Shown here one piece after another: positions 25,554 to 33,614 of a stretch of DNA of 61,025 nucleotides. Below the pieces are notes generated by a model, which ran no database searches, was not told where the DNA came from, and was given only the letters and a program-made list of their open reading frames with translations. The stretch is taken from positions 1 through 61,025 of the forward strand of contig CACYSB010000014.1 of NCBI GenBank assembly GCA_902777005.1, read 5' to 3'. This DNA is from an uncultured Bacteroidota bacterium. GTDB taxonomy: Bacteria; Bacteroidota; Bacteroidia; Bacteroidales; P3. The translations under genes were made by a program, and so were the position numbers. Position 1 is the stretch's first letter, and each line of letters begins with the position of its first letter.

Positions 25554-26543
25554 TTATTTGTAATCTCCCCTATCCATAGGCACTTCCATGCCTATGGCCG
25601 CCATCCTCAGCCTTATGTCGGCGGCACTCTCTGCGGCCTCGCTGCCGGTCGAGAGCTTGTTGTTGTAGATGCTGTACAGCGCCCTCGTGTCCTGAGGACT
25701 GAGGTTGGGCATCACCACGTTGGCACCGGCGGCAATGGCACGCTCGCGTCCCTGCGGGTGCATGGTGCCGAGGGCCGACGTGGCGGGCAGCAGCACGTGG
25801 GGATGCATCACGCGTATCATGGCCAGCAGTCGCAACGTTATCTCCACGCTCCCTGCCCTCTCCCCCTCGAAAGGCGTTCCGGCCGCCGGTATGAATGGGC
25901 CTATGCCCACCATCTCAGGCTTGAACTCTTCTATAAACTCCAGATCCTTCTTCAACGTCTCCACAGTCTGCCCCGGACTCCCCACCATGAAGCCCGCGCC
26001 CACCTGGTAGCCCAGGTCGCGCAGGTCCTGCAAGCACTGCATACGGTGCTCAAGCGTCATCTCGGCGGGGTGCAGCTTGCCGTAGTGGTCTGCGTCGGCG
26101 GTCTCGTGGCGCAGCAGGTAGCGGTCGGCACCGGCGTCGCGCAGCCGCCGAAAACTCTCGCGCCCCCTTTCGCCAAGAGACAGCGTCACAGCGCAGTCGG
26201 AGAACTCCCTCTTCACGGCCTCCACGATGTCGCACATCACCTTGTCGGTGAACCACGCGTCCTCGCCGCCCTGCATCACGAAGGTGCGGAATCCGAGCCC
26301 GTGCCCCGTACGGCAGCAGTCCAGTATCTGTTCCTTGCTCAGGCGGTAGCGGCGGCACTTGGCATCGCGCCTGATACCGCAATACAGGCAGTTGTTCCTG
26401 CAATGGTTGCTTATCTCTATCAGGCCACGCATGAACACGCGCCGCCCGTACACCTCGTCCCTCACGCGGCATGCCTCCTCCTTCAGCCTGTCTATGGCCA
26501 TCGGGTCGCTCGTCGTCAGCAGATATTCAATGTCCATACTCAT
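25554..26543 (-). CDS. hydE: [FeFe]-hydrogenase maturase, radical SAM protein HydE
   Basis: Radical SAM enzyme of 329 residues that helps build the diiron subcluster of [FeFe]-hydrogenase. The cluster-binding motif is C48-x3-C52-x2-C55 (NHCRNNCLYCGI). Downstream family segments include FVMQGGEDAWFTD, LRHETADADHYGKLHP and GAGFMVGSPGQTVETL. The usual length is about 340-350 residues; this one is slightly short, and a C-terminal second cluster motif is not seen, as in many HydE. HydF, HydG and the hydrogenase are not in the window. The start overlaps the stop of the GH20-like gene by four bases. PylB or BioB are the nearest alternatives but fit less well. Confidence 0.88.
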   Translation of the reverse strand: MSMDIEYLLTTSDPMAIDRLKEEACRVRDEVYGRRVFMRGLIEISNHCRNNCLYCGIRRDAKCRRYRLSKEQILDCCRTGHGLGFRTFVMQGGEDAWFTDKVMCDIVEAVKREFSDCAVTLSLGERGRESFRRLRDAGADRYLLRHETADADHYGKLHPAEMTLEHRMQCLQDLRDLGYQVGAGFMVGSPGQTVETLKKDLEFIEEFKPEMVGIGPFIPAAGTPFEGERAGSVEITLRLLAMIRVMHPHVLLPATSALGTMHPQGRERAIAAGANVVMPNLSPQDTRALYSIYNNKLSTGSEAAESAADIRLRMAAIGMEVPMDRGDYK

Positions 26544-27886
26544 TTAATCACAAATTCATATACCGAATCGCGCTCCTCGCCCTTGTACACGGGCAGTATC
26601 TTTATGTGGGTGCCGCGCGTCATGTTCACCGGACCTATGTACACCGAGCTCGCCCGCGTTGGAGTGCTGCTGTCGGTGGTGAAGAAGATGTAGGTGTTGG
26701 GCACCTCGGTGGTAATCTCTATGTTCATGGTGGCGTCATCCACACGGCGAGCCGTGAAGATGGGCGTGAACGACCCCTCACAGTAGCTGTAGCCTCTGGC
26801 CGACAGGCGTTCCTTCTGCTGCTCAATCTTGCGGCGGAAACTTCCCCATTCGCGGCGCTCCACGGGCGACCACAGCACCTCGGCCAGCGCCAGCGTGCGC
26901 GGCAGCAGCATGTACTCGGCACGGCGTGTGTCGCTGCCCTTTGGGACAGCATAGCGGCCGCAGCCACCCACTATGGCCTCTGCAAGGTGCGCCGATGTAC
27001 CGTCGGGCACAGGATCGAAGGCGTAGGTACGCGCCAGCGTCACCACCCCTGCGCTGGCTTTGGGCTGATAGCGCGGGTCGGCCTGGTAGCGGTCAAACGA
27101 GCAGTAGTCGGCGGGGCACATCACCACGCTGCAGCCCTCGCGGGCGCGCTCCAGCCCCTCGTAGAAGCCGCGGCGGCAGAGCACCGTGTCGGTCTCGAAA
27201 TCCAAGCCACAGCTGTCGAGGAACTGCAGATACACGTTGCGCGCGCTGGCATACTCGCACAGCTCCGACAGCTCATCGGTATCCATGGCGCAAGACGACG
27301 CAAACTGCAGGCGGTTGAGCTTGTACTGCAACATCACGTCGACAAGCCGCTTCACAAACTTCTTGTCGAGCACGCACACGCTGTCCTCCACCGCCAGCCC
27401 GCGCCATTCGAAGCGCGGATAGTCCAGTATGGTGCACTCGGGCAACGTCACCGACGAGTAGGAGACCTTCATCACGTCCGGAGGCAGCATCAGCATCAGC
27501 GTCTGCACACCGTAGAGCAGCCCCGCCTCGGTGTTGGCCGAAAGGCTTATGCCGTCGCCACGCACTTCGAGCAGGTAGCCCTCCTCGCCCAGCTCTGTAT
27601 TTGCCGTGTCGTTGAGCACCAGCTCGATGTCGCTGGCCGACGACGACGGCACAAGCGAAGGATGCAGATGCGCTGAACGCAGCGTCTTCATCACGCACTT
27701 CATAGCCGGCGAGTTCTGCCCCACACCCGTGATGCTCATCTTCAGCGTCGAGTGCAGCGTGAAGACCCCCTCCTTCTGCACCATGAAGACCGGCTCGGGC
27801 ACAATGTCCAGCTTCGTCACCGTCGCCTTGCGCCCGCAGGCCGCCAGCGTCAACACACACATCGCTGCCAATATCCATCTTTTCAT
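26540..27886 (-). CDS. GH20-like lipoprotein, catalytic acid pair not seen
   Basis: Lipoprotein of 448 residues; the start at 27886 places a signal peptide with lipobox LAAC (C17). The front half resembles the GH20b and early barrel part of beta-N-acetylhexosaminidases: IVPEPVFMVQKEGVFTL, EEGYLLEVRGDGISLSANTEAGLLYGVQTLMLML, then YPRFEWRGLAVEDSVCVLDKKFVKRLVDVMLQYKLNRLQF. After that the normal WHLTDDQGWR and catalytic Asp-Glu segments are missing. The barrel is much shortened and goes to LLPRTLALAEVLWSPVERREWGSF, a GH20 end motif, and a beta-rich tail. Probably an inactive or altered glycan-binding relative. Upstream in-frame ATG codons extend the frame to 28003 but lack a signal peptide. Confidence 0.72.
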   Translation of the reverse strand: MKRWILAAMCVLTLAACGRKATVTKLDIVPEPVFMVQKEGVFTLHSTLKMSITGVGQNSPAMKCVMKTLRSAHLHPSLVPSSSASDIELVLNDTANTELGEEGYLLEVRGDGISLSANTEAGLLYGVQTLMLMLPPDVMKVSYSSVTLPECTILDYPRFEWRGLAVEDSVCVLDKKFVKRLVDVMLQYKLNRLQFASSCAMDTDELSELCEYASARNVYLQFLDSCGLDFETDTVLCRRGFYEGLERAREGCSVVMCPADYCSFDRYQADPRYQPKASAGVVTLARTYAFDPVPDGTSAHLAEAIVGGCGRYAVPKGSDTRRAEYMLLPRTLALAEVLWSPVERREWGSFRRKIEQQKERLSARGYSYCEGSFTPIFTARRVDDATMNIEITTEVPNTYIFFTTDSSTPTRASSVYIGPVNMTRGTHIKILPVYKGEERDSVYEFVIK

Positions 27887-28110
27887 AACAAGTATCTTTT
27901 TACTATATAACGCCTGCCCGCATGGATTATTGCACCGCCGACGATAAAATTGCTGCGCAGTGGCGCACGGCAAAGAGGAGGCTCCCGCCGTGGAAACTTT
28001 CAAAGAGATTTCCTTTAAGTTTTGCCATAGTTGTTTGGGTTTTAGAGAGTTAATAATTGAGTGATTTTATATCTTTGCCTCGATATTCCTGAAAATCAGT
28101 GATATATAAT

Positions 28111-28242
28111 TTAAATATTAAAAAGTAAGACCTGCGCAACACCCGAGCAAGACCTGAGGATGGGGTGATAAAAGGCTGCAGCAGCCTTTTCGGGGTCATT
28201 GACGATGTCTTTGATTTGTCCGGTTGTGAGTTTGATTTTCAT
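28111..28242 (-). CDS. Possible 43-residue protein
   Basis: A short frame beginning MKIKLTTGQIKDIVNDPEKAAA and ending SGVAQVLLFNI. No family recognised. It is preceded on the minus strand by a -7-like TATCTTTG at 28273-28280, 30 bases upstream of the ATG, though the nearest TTTG is only 15 bases away from it. The frame continues open upstream to 28347 without a better start. Part of the coding DNA is a palindrome (AAAAGGCTGC at 28169 and its complement). It may be a real small gene or chance. Confidence 0.35.
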   Translation of the reverse strand: MKIKLTTGQIKDIVNDPEKAAAAFYHPILRSCSGVAQVLLFNI

Positions 28243-28444
28243 AGCGGTAGGAGTTTTGTCTGTTTCTGGGTGCAAAGATATACGAAAAAAGCCAACAAAA
28301 TGGCTGGCTTGTGAAAAATAAACGTTAATTCGCTCAAATGCAGTCACCTGCGATGTATATTATAATATATATAGTCGCGGAGGTCGAAGATGGACTTAGC
28401 GCCGTTGTGTTTTTAGAGAACAGGTTTGTGGTGAGTGTGAAAAT

Positions 28445-28771
28445 TGACCGGTAACCGGTAACCGGTAAATTTTCATCAAAAATTGGAGGTTTCAATTAAA
28501 TTTTTATATTAAATAATAAATAATTATTCATTAATTATAAATTAGGGGCAAAATCGCTGTGAATTTACCAGTTACCGGTTACCAGTTACCAGTCATTTTT
28601 CAGAATGCCGGGAAGGCTGGCGGCGGTAAATCTCAATCAGAATTAAAAGAACTATCAGAAAGCTCTAACCGAAAAAGCCGAAGGAAACCGAATTTTTCTA
28701 AGGTATCGCTGCGGAGCGCGATGGACTGGTAATTGGTAACTGGTAACCGGTAAATGGTATACGGTAAAATA
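28445..28771. repeat. Three 7-bp arrays in alternating orientation
   Basis: Array 1 (28445-28472) reads GGTAACC-type units on the plus strand. Array 2 (28564-28598) is the same unit on the minus strand (plus strand GTTACCA). Array 3 (28723-28771) is again plus, seven units of AACTGGT type. Arrays 1 and 2 bracket 91 bases of very AT-rich DNA and can pair as a stem; arrays 2 and 3 form a second inverted pair around 124 bases. The unit is close to the GTAACCT-type unit at 13264. Confidence 0.9.
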
Positions 28772-28818
28772 TGGGGCGGGACACAATTTTTTTCGCATAC
28801 GCGCGTTAGGAATATGTT

Positions 28819-30306
28819 ATGGCTTCACTGAAGAAACTTCTCTCGGATTCGGTCGTCTACGGACTGAGCAGCATCGTGGGCAGGTTCCTGAACTATCTGC
28901 TCGTGCCGGTGTACACATACCACATCTCGGCCGCCTCGGGCGGATACGGCGTGGTGACCAACGTCTATGCCTACACGGCTCTGCTGCTGGTGATACTGAC
29001 CTTCGGCATGGAGACGACCTACTTCTACTTCGCCAACAAAAGCGACAGCGACGAGCGGCAGGTGTTCAGCACTGCGCTGACAGCAGTGGGCACTGTGGCG
29101 CTGGCGTTTGTGGCGCTGGTGATGACATTCATAGGCCCCATAAGCGGCGTCATGGGCTACGCCGACCACCCGGAGTACATCCGCGTGATGGCCTGCGTGG
29201 TGGCACTGGACGCTTTCCAGGCCATACTCTTCGCCCGTCTGCGCCAGAAGGGCAAGGCGTGGCACTTCGCCGGGCTGAAGCTGGGATTCATTGTCGCCAG
29301 CCTCGCGCTGAACTTGTTTGTCTTTGTCGTGGCACCGCACTGGTCGGGCCACTCGTGGATGGGGTGGTACGACGCGGCCGACAACGTGGGCTATATCTTC
29401 TATATCAACCTGCTGTGCACGGCTCTTGTCACCTTCGGCTTCATCAGCGAGCTGCGCGACTTCAAGCCGTCGGCATTCAGCCTACAACTGCTCAAGCCCA
29501 TGCTGAAGTACGCCTGGCCGCTGCTGCTGTTCGGCATCGTGGGTATCTTCAACCAGGTGGCCGACAAGATACTGCTGCCCAAGCTGCTGCCCGGCGACGA
29601 AGGACGCGTGCAGCTGGGCCTCTACGGTGCCTGCGTGAAGATTGCGATGATTATGGCTATCATAACACAGGCATTCAGGTATGCATACGAGCCGTTTGTC
29701 TTTGGCGGGCAGCGCGACAAGCAGAGCAAGGAGACGCAGGCGCAGGCGACAAAGTATTTCGTCATGTTCACGCTGCTGGCGTTCCTGGCGGTGATGTGCT
29801 ATATGGATGTGTTCCGTTATCTGGTGAGCCCCGACTACTGGGAGGCGCTGCCGGCGGTGCCCATAGTGATGATGGCCGAGATACTGATGGGCATCTACTT
29901 CAACCTGAGCTTCTGGTACAAGCTGACCGGACAGACCTGGTGGGGCGCCGTGATGAGCGCCATAGGCTGTGCGGCGCTGGTGGCGGTTAACGTCATCTTC
30001 GTGCCTAAGATAGGCTACATGGCCTGCGCATGGGGCGGCTTGGTGGGCTACGGCATCTGCGTGCTGCTGAGCTACTTCATAGGTCAGAAGAAGAATCCTG
30101 TGCCCTACCCCGTGTGGACCATCCTCGGCTACACGGCGCTGGCGCTGGGGCTCTACGCCCTCACGGTGGCGGTGCACCCGGAGGCCCTGTGGCTGCGACT
30201 GGCGTGGAACACCGTGCTGATACTCGTCTACCTCGCCGTGGTAGCTTACGGCGAACGCAAACTGGTGGCACAAGTAGTAAACCGATTAAAACACCGCAAA
30301 CAATGA
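28819..30306 (+). CDS. MOP-superfamily polysaccharide flippase (Wzx-like)
   Basis: Integral membrane protein of 495 residues with about 14 predicted helices. It begins MASLKKLLSDSVVYGLSSIVGRFLNYLLVPVYT, the usual opening of oligosaccharide flippases, with ETTYFYFANK in an early loop. Such proteins move lipid-linked sugars or lipid II precursors across the inner membrane. The substrate is unknown; no polysaccharide cluster surrounds it. A small lipoprotein gene starts on its stop codon (ATGA), followed by a radical SAM gene, so the three probably form one transcript. Confidence 0.88.
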   Translation: MASLKKLLSDSVVYGLSSIVGRFLNYLLVPVYTYHISAASGGYGVVTNVYAYTALLLVILTFGMETTYFYFANKSDSDERQVFSTALTAVGTVALAFVALVMTFIGPISGVMGYADHPEYIRVMACVVALDAFQAILFARLRQKGKAWHFAGLKLGFIVASLALNLFVFVVAPHWSGHSWMGWYDAADNVGYIFYINLLCTALVTFGFISELRDFKPSAFSLQLLKPMLKYAWPLLLFGIVGIFNQVADKILLPKLLPGDEGRVQLGLYGACVKIAMIMAIITQAFRYAYEPFVFGGQRDKQSKETQAQATKYFVMFTLLAFLAVMCYMDVFRYLVSPDYWEALPAVPIVMMAEILMGIYFNLSFWYKLTGQTWWGAVMSAIGCAALVAVNVIFVPKIGYMACAWGGLVGYGICVLLSYFIGQKKNPVPYPVWTILGYTALALGLYALTVAVHPEALWLRLAWNTVLILVYLAVVAYGERKLVAQVVNRLKHRKQ

Positions 30307-30530
30307 AACGCCGTACAATCATATTATTGTCAATGTTGTCGCTGCTGTCGTTGACAATGACGGGGTGCAGGAAGACCTGCACATGCATCAAGAACAACGG
30401 CACGAGCCATACGTTCACCGCCGAGGAGGTGAAGGCCCAGAACGGCACCTGCCAGAACATGAAGTACATGTACAGCGAAGGCACTATCGACCCGACGGTA
30501 AGCTACTACTCTACATGCCAATGGGATTAG
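30303..30530 (+). CDS. Small cysteine-rich lipoprotein
   Basis: A 75-residue lipoprotein with lipobox MTGC (C22). The mature part opens CRKTCTCIKNNGTSHTF, with three cysteines in seven residues, and has two more near the end (NGTCQNM, YSTCQWD). The pattern suggests disulfide bonds or a bound metal. No family recognised. It overlaps the flippase by four bases and its stop falls inside the start of the radical SAM gene. Translational coupling on both sides suggests a shared function, but there is no direct evidence. Confidence 0.7.
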   Translation: MKRRTIILLSMLSLLSLTMTGCRKTCTCIKNNGTSHTFTAEEVKAQNGTCQNMKYMYSEGTIDPTVSYYSTCQWD

Positions 30531-31432
30531 AAAGCACATGCCATCTGTGTCCGCGCAACTGCGGTGTGCGGCGCGCCGAGGTGCCTGGCTTCTGCGGCGC
30601 CACCGATGCGCTGGAGGTAAGCAGTGTGTGCGTGCACCGCGGCGAGGAGCCCCCACTCAACCCCATAGTCAACGTCTTCTTCACTCACTGCAACCTTCAG
30701 TGCATCTACTGCCAGAACTGGCAAATCAGTAAAGGTTACGGGTTACAGGTTGCGGGTTACAGATATACTGTCGCAGAACTGGCCGACAGGATATGCCGTC
30801 TGCTGCCGGAGACGGCCGGCATGCTGGGTTTGGTGACGGCGGCGCACTATGCCGACCGCATACCGGAACTGATAGAGACGCTTCACAGGCGTGGACATGA
30901 GCCCACGGTGGTGTACAACAGTGGCGGCTACGAAAGCGTGGAGACGCTGCGCAGCCTCGAAGGGCTGGTGGACGTATACCTGCCCGACCTCAAATACATG
31001 GACGCTGTCATCGCGGACAGTTACAGCCACGCACCGGACTACCCAGAGGTGGCGGCGGCAGCGCTGAAAGAGATGAAGAGGCAGGTGGGCGGCGGACTGA
31101 TGACCGACGCGGACGGCAAAGCCTACCGCGGCATCATCGTTCGCCATCTGGTGCTCCCCGGGCATGTGGACAACTCTCTACGCTGCCTGGAATGGCTGGC
31201 GGACAACTTCAACCCCTTCAACTTGCACCTCTCGCTCATGGCGCAGTATTTCCCTCCGCAAGAAGGGCTGCCGGCGCCGCTGGACCGCACATTGACAGCG
31301 GAGGAGTACGCCATCGTCACCGACCGCGCGGCGGAGCTGGGCTTCACCGAAGGATGGGTGCAGGAGATGGAGGCCAAAGACAACTACCGCCCAGATTTCA
31401 CACAAGACAAGAACCCCTTTGAGACTGTATAG
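30515..31432 (+). CDS. PflX-like radical SAM protein
   Basis: Radical SAM protein of about 305 residues, related to pyruvate formate-lyase activating enzymes of the PflX type (COG1313). ATG at 30515 and 30521 are both possible; numbering here is from 30521. An N-terminal cysteine cluster C7-x2-C10-x3-C14 (with C25) precedes the SAM motif C57-x3-C61-x2-C64 (THCNLQCIYCQNW). Later strands include VYNSGGYESVETL and VYLPDLKYMD. Residues about 71-82 (KGYGLQVAGYRY) right after the SAM motif are encoded by a 7-bp array. The partner enzyme is unknown; no glycyl-radical enzyme is in the window. Confidence 0.85.
   Translation: MPMGLESTCHLCPRNCGVRRAEVPGFCGATDALEVSSVCVHRGEEPPLNPIVNVFFTHCNLQCIYCQNWQISKGYGLQVAGYRYTVAELADRICRLLPETAGMLGLVTAAHYADRIPELIETLHRRGHEPTVVYNSGGYESVETLRSLEGLVDVYLPDLKYMDAVIADSYSHAPDYPEVAAAALKEMKRQVGGGLMTDADGKAYRGIIVRHLVLPGHVDNSLRCLEWLADNFNPFNLHLSLMAQYFPPQEGLPAPLDRTLTAEEYAIVTDRAAELGFTEGWVQEMEAKDNYRPDFTQDKNPFETV
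30733..30767. repeat. 7-bp array inside the radical SAM gene
   Basis: Four clear units of the type GGGTTAC plus one decayed unit lie within the coding frame. The unit is the complement of the TAACCNN unit at 13264-13382. The frame is open through the insertion. Confidence 0.8.
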
Positions 31433-31463
31433 CCGTTTCGTTGAACGGCTCATTATAAAGATT

Positions 31464-32030
31464 ATGAAAAAGAAAAATATAATCACATTAGACGTAGAGG
31501 ATGACGGTATGCAGGATGATGTGGCCCATCTGTTCTTCCGTTCGCCGCAGCCGGGCTACCTCTTCACCGACAACATGAACAGGCTCTATGGCTTCGGGCT
31601 GCACCGCATAGACGACATGGAGCTCGACGGCACCATGTGGCCGTTCTACACGTACACCGACAGCATAGACCACCTGAAATACTACCTGATAGAGAAGCCA
31701 CGCACGGCGACACCGGGGTCTGCATGGGGCATAGGCGACAAACTGCTTATAATAAAAGGCGAAGGAGCGAAGGACATGGCAGACTACATCTGTGAGGAAT
31801 TCAGCGACCCGCTGCCCGCTGAGAGCGGCGACCTGCTTGCCGAAGAGCATGCACGTCTGCGCGACGAGATGCTGGCGGACTTCACCGTGGTCACCCTGCT
31901 CGATATCGGCGCCACACCTCCGGCGCCGAAAAAGCGCGGCGCACAGGAGCGCATGACGCTGGAACAGATGTGCGCGGCCATACACGCATACATTGAAATA
32001 CAGCGTCTTGACATAGTGGAAGAAGAATAA
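31464..32030 (+). CDS. Conserved-looking hypothetical protein
   Basis: Acidic soluble protein of 188 residues beginning MKKKNIITLDVEDDGMQDDV. No family recognised. It has no signal peptide or membrane segment. Aromatic segments (HLFFRSPQPGYLFTDNMNRLYGFGLHRIDDMEL) suggest a compact fold with several strands, and the C-terminus is helical and acidic (ending VEEE). A 7-bp-stem hairpin (31431-31450) separates it from the radical SAM gene. The pepD promoter begins immediately after its stop, so it closes the flippase transcript. Confidence 0.65.
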   Translation: MKKKNIITLDVEDDGMQDDVAHLFFRSPQPGYLFTDNMNRLYGFGLHRIDDMELDGTMWPFYTYTDSIDHLKYYLIEKPRTATPGSAWGIGDKLLIIKGEGAKDMADYICEEFSDPLPAESGDLLAEEHARLRDEMLADFTVVTLLDIGATPPAPKKRGAQERMTLEQMCAAIHAYIEIQRLDIVEEE

Positions 32031-32031
32031 T

Positions 32032-32062
32032 TTTGCTAATTACAATATTATTTGTATATTTG
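32032..32062 (+). promoter_or_regulatory. Promoter of pepD
   Basis: TTTG (32032-32035) and TATATTTG (32055-32062) are 19 bases apart, 46 bases before the ATG. Confidence 0.82.
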
Positions 32063-32108
32063 CAAACTTCTTTTTGCATAGACAACAACAACTAAAAACA
32101 AATACATT

Positions 32109-33566
32109 ATGACAATCAAAGACCTTGAACCCAAAGAGTTGTGGGAGAACTTCTACTCCCTCACCCGTCAGCCCCGTCCCTCTAAGCACGAAGAGAAAGT
32201 GCGCAAATTCCTTGTCGACTGGGCCAAAAAGAACAAGATAGCCTGCCGCGTAGACGGTGTCGGTAACGTAATCCTGAGCAAGCCCGCCACCAAGGGCATG
32301 GAGAAAGTGCACCCGGTGGTGCTGCAGGCCCACATGGACATGGTGCCCCAGGCCCGCGCCGGCAAAAAGCATGATTTTGAGAAAGACCCGATAGAAACAA
32401 AGATCGTGGGCGACTGGGTGTACGCCTGCGACACCACGCTGGGTGCCGACGACGGCATGGGCGTGGCCGCCATCATGGCTGTCTTCGCCAGCAAGACCGC
32501 AAAGCACGGTCCGCTGGAGGCCCTCATCACCACCGACGAGGAGACCGGCATGACCGGTGCCTTCGGTCTGAAGAAAGGCGAGTTGCACGGCGACTACCTG
32601 CTGAACCTCGACAGCGAGACCGAGGGTGAACTCTATGTGGGCTGCGCCGGCGGTATCGACGCTGCCATCAGCATCCCCTACAAGACCGAGAAAGCCCCCA
32701 AAGGTATGGTGGCCTACAAGCTCACCATCGGCGGCCTGAAGGGCGGTCACAGCGGCATGGAAATCAACACTGGCCGCGCCAACGCCAACAAACTGCTGTT
32801 CCGTCACCTGCGCTGGGTTGCCGAATGCGGTATCCGCCTCATCAGCCTCGAGGGCGGCAACATGCGCAACGCCATACCGCGTGATGCCGAAGCCGTCATC
32901 GCAATGCCCAAGGAGCACGAGGAGTGCATCCTCAAGGAATTCGACAAAGTGGCCGGATGGGTTAAGAAAGAGCTCGCCAACGTGGAGCCCGACTTCTTCA
33001 TGAAATATGAGAAGGTCCGCATGAACCCCACCGTCATTGATGAGAAGGGCACCCAGACTATCATCAACCTGATGATGGTTGCCCCGAACGGAGTCATCCG
33101 CATGAGCAAGGACATGGAAGGCTTGGTGGAGACTTCGCTGAACCTGGCCATAGCCAAGACCACCGCCAGCAAGAAGTTCGTCGTGTACGCTCTGCTGCGC
33201 AGCAGCGTGGACACCGCCAAGGAGGCTCTTGCCGAGCGTCTGGTATGCCTGGCCGAACTGGCCGGTGGCAAATGCCAGCTCAGCGGCGCTTATCCCGGAT
33301 GGAAGCCCAACATGGAGAGCCAGCTGCTGAAGACCATGAAGGCCACCTACAAGAAACTCTACAAGAAAGAGCCCGCCGTCGTGGCCATCCACGCCGGTCT
33401 TGAGTGCGGTCTGCTCGGTGGCAAATACCCCGACATGGAAATGATCAGCTTCGGCCCGACGCTGCAGAGTCCTCACAGTCCAGACGAGCGCTGCTACATT
33501 CCGAGCACCAAGAAGTTCTACGAGTACCTGCTTGCCACACTGGAAGCAATACCTGTAAAGAAATAA
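32109..33566 (+). CDS. pepD: Aminoacyl-histidine dipeptidase (peptidase D, M20)
   Basis: Cytosolic zinc dipeptidase of 485 residues. M20 metal ligands are in VLQAHMDMVPQ (His), LGADDGMGVA (bridging Asp) and TTDEETGMTGA (catalytic Glu then Glu), with the later Asp in NLDSETEGEL and the final His near SPHSPDERC. The dimerisation insert between them carries LKGGHSGMEINTGRANA. Codon use is strongly biased, as for a well-expressed gene. It has its own promoter and a clear terminator, so it is a single-gene unit. Confidence 0.94.
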   Translation: MTIKDLEPKELWENFYSLTRQPRPSKHEEKVRKFLVDWAKKNKIACRVDGVGNVILSKPATKGMEKVHPVVLQAHMDMVPQARAGKKHDFEKDPIETKIVGDWVYACDTTLGADDGMGVAAIMAVFASKTAKHGPLEALITTDEETGMTGAFGLKKGELHGDYLLNLDSETEGELYVGCAGGIDAAISIPYKTEKAPKGMVAYKLTIGGLKGGHSGMEINTGRANANKLLFRHLRWVAECGIRLISLEGGNMRNAIPRDAEAVIAMPKEHEECILKEFDKVAGWVKKELANVEPDFFMKYEKVRMNPTVIDEKGTQTIINLMMVAPNGVIRMSKDMEGLVETSLNLAIAKTTASKKFVVYALLRSSVDTAKEALAERLVCLAELAGGKCQLSGAYPGWKPNMESQLLKTMKATYKKLYKKEPAVVAIHAGLECGLLGGKYPDMEMISFGPTLQSPHSPDERCYIPSTKKFYEYLLATLEAIPVKK

Positions 33567-33586
33567 ACAATAAACAACGGAAAAGA

Positions 33587-33614
33587 AAAGCCGGCCAATA
33601 TGGCCGGTTTTTTT
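33587..33614. terminator. Terminator of pepD, overlapping the permease stop
   Basis: CCGGCCA (33591-33597) pairs with TGGCCGG (33601-33607) around a three-base loop and is followed by seven Ts. A-rich DNA upstream lets it work from the other side too. The TAA of the convergent permease gene begins in the T run. Confidence 0.88.

Larger units (their letters stand above)
27887..28818. other. 932-base spacer, mostly repeats and AT-rich DNA
   Basis: Lies between the divergent GH20-like and flippase genes. It holds the possible 43-residue frame, three 7-bp arrays in alternating orientation (28445-28771) and an AT-rich segment between the first two. I see no RNA gene and no full promoter for the flippase. 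Confidence 0.7.

Noticed and set aside
24007..25563. 518-residue frame antisense to dnaG
   Set aside because: dnaG is certain on the other strand, and the antisense product is His/Leu/Val-rich without domains.
27887..28003. N-terminal extension of the GH20-like protein
   Set aside because: The extension lacks hydrophobic character and would bury the lipoprotein signal; ATG at 27886 is far better.
28445..28771. CRISPR or integron attachment sites
   Set aside because: Units are seven bases in alternating orientation; no cas or integrase gene and no attC-like features are present.
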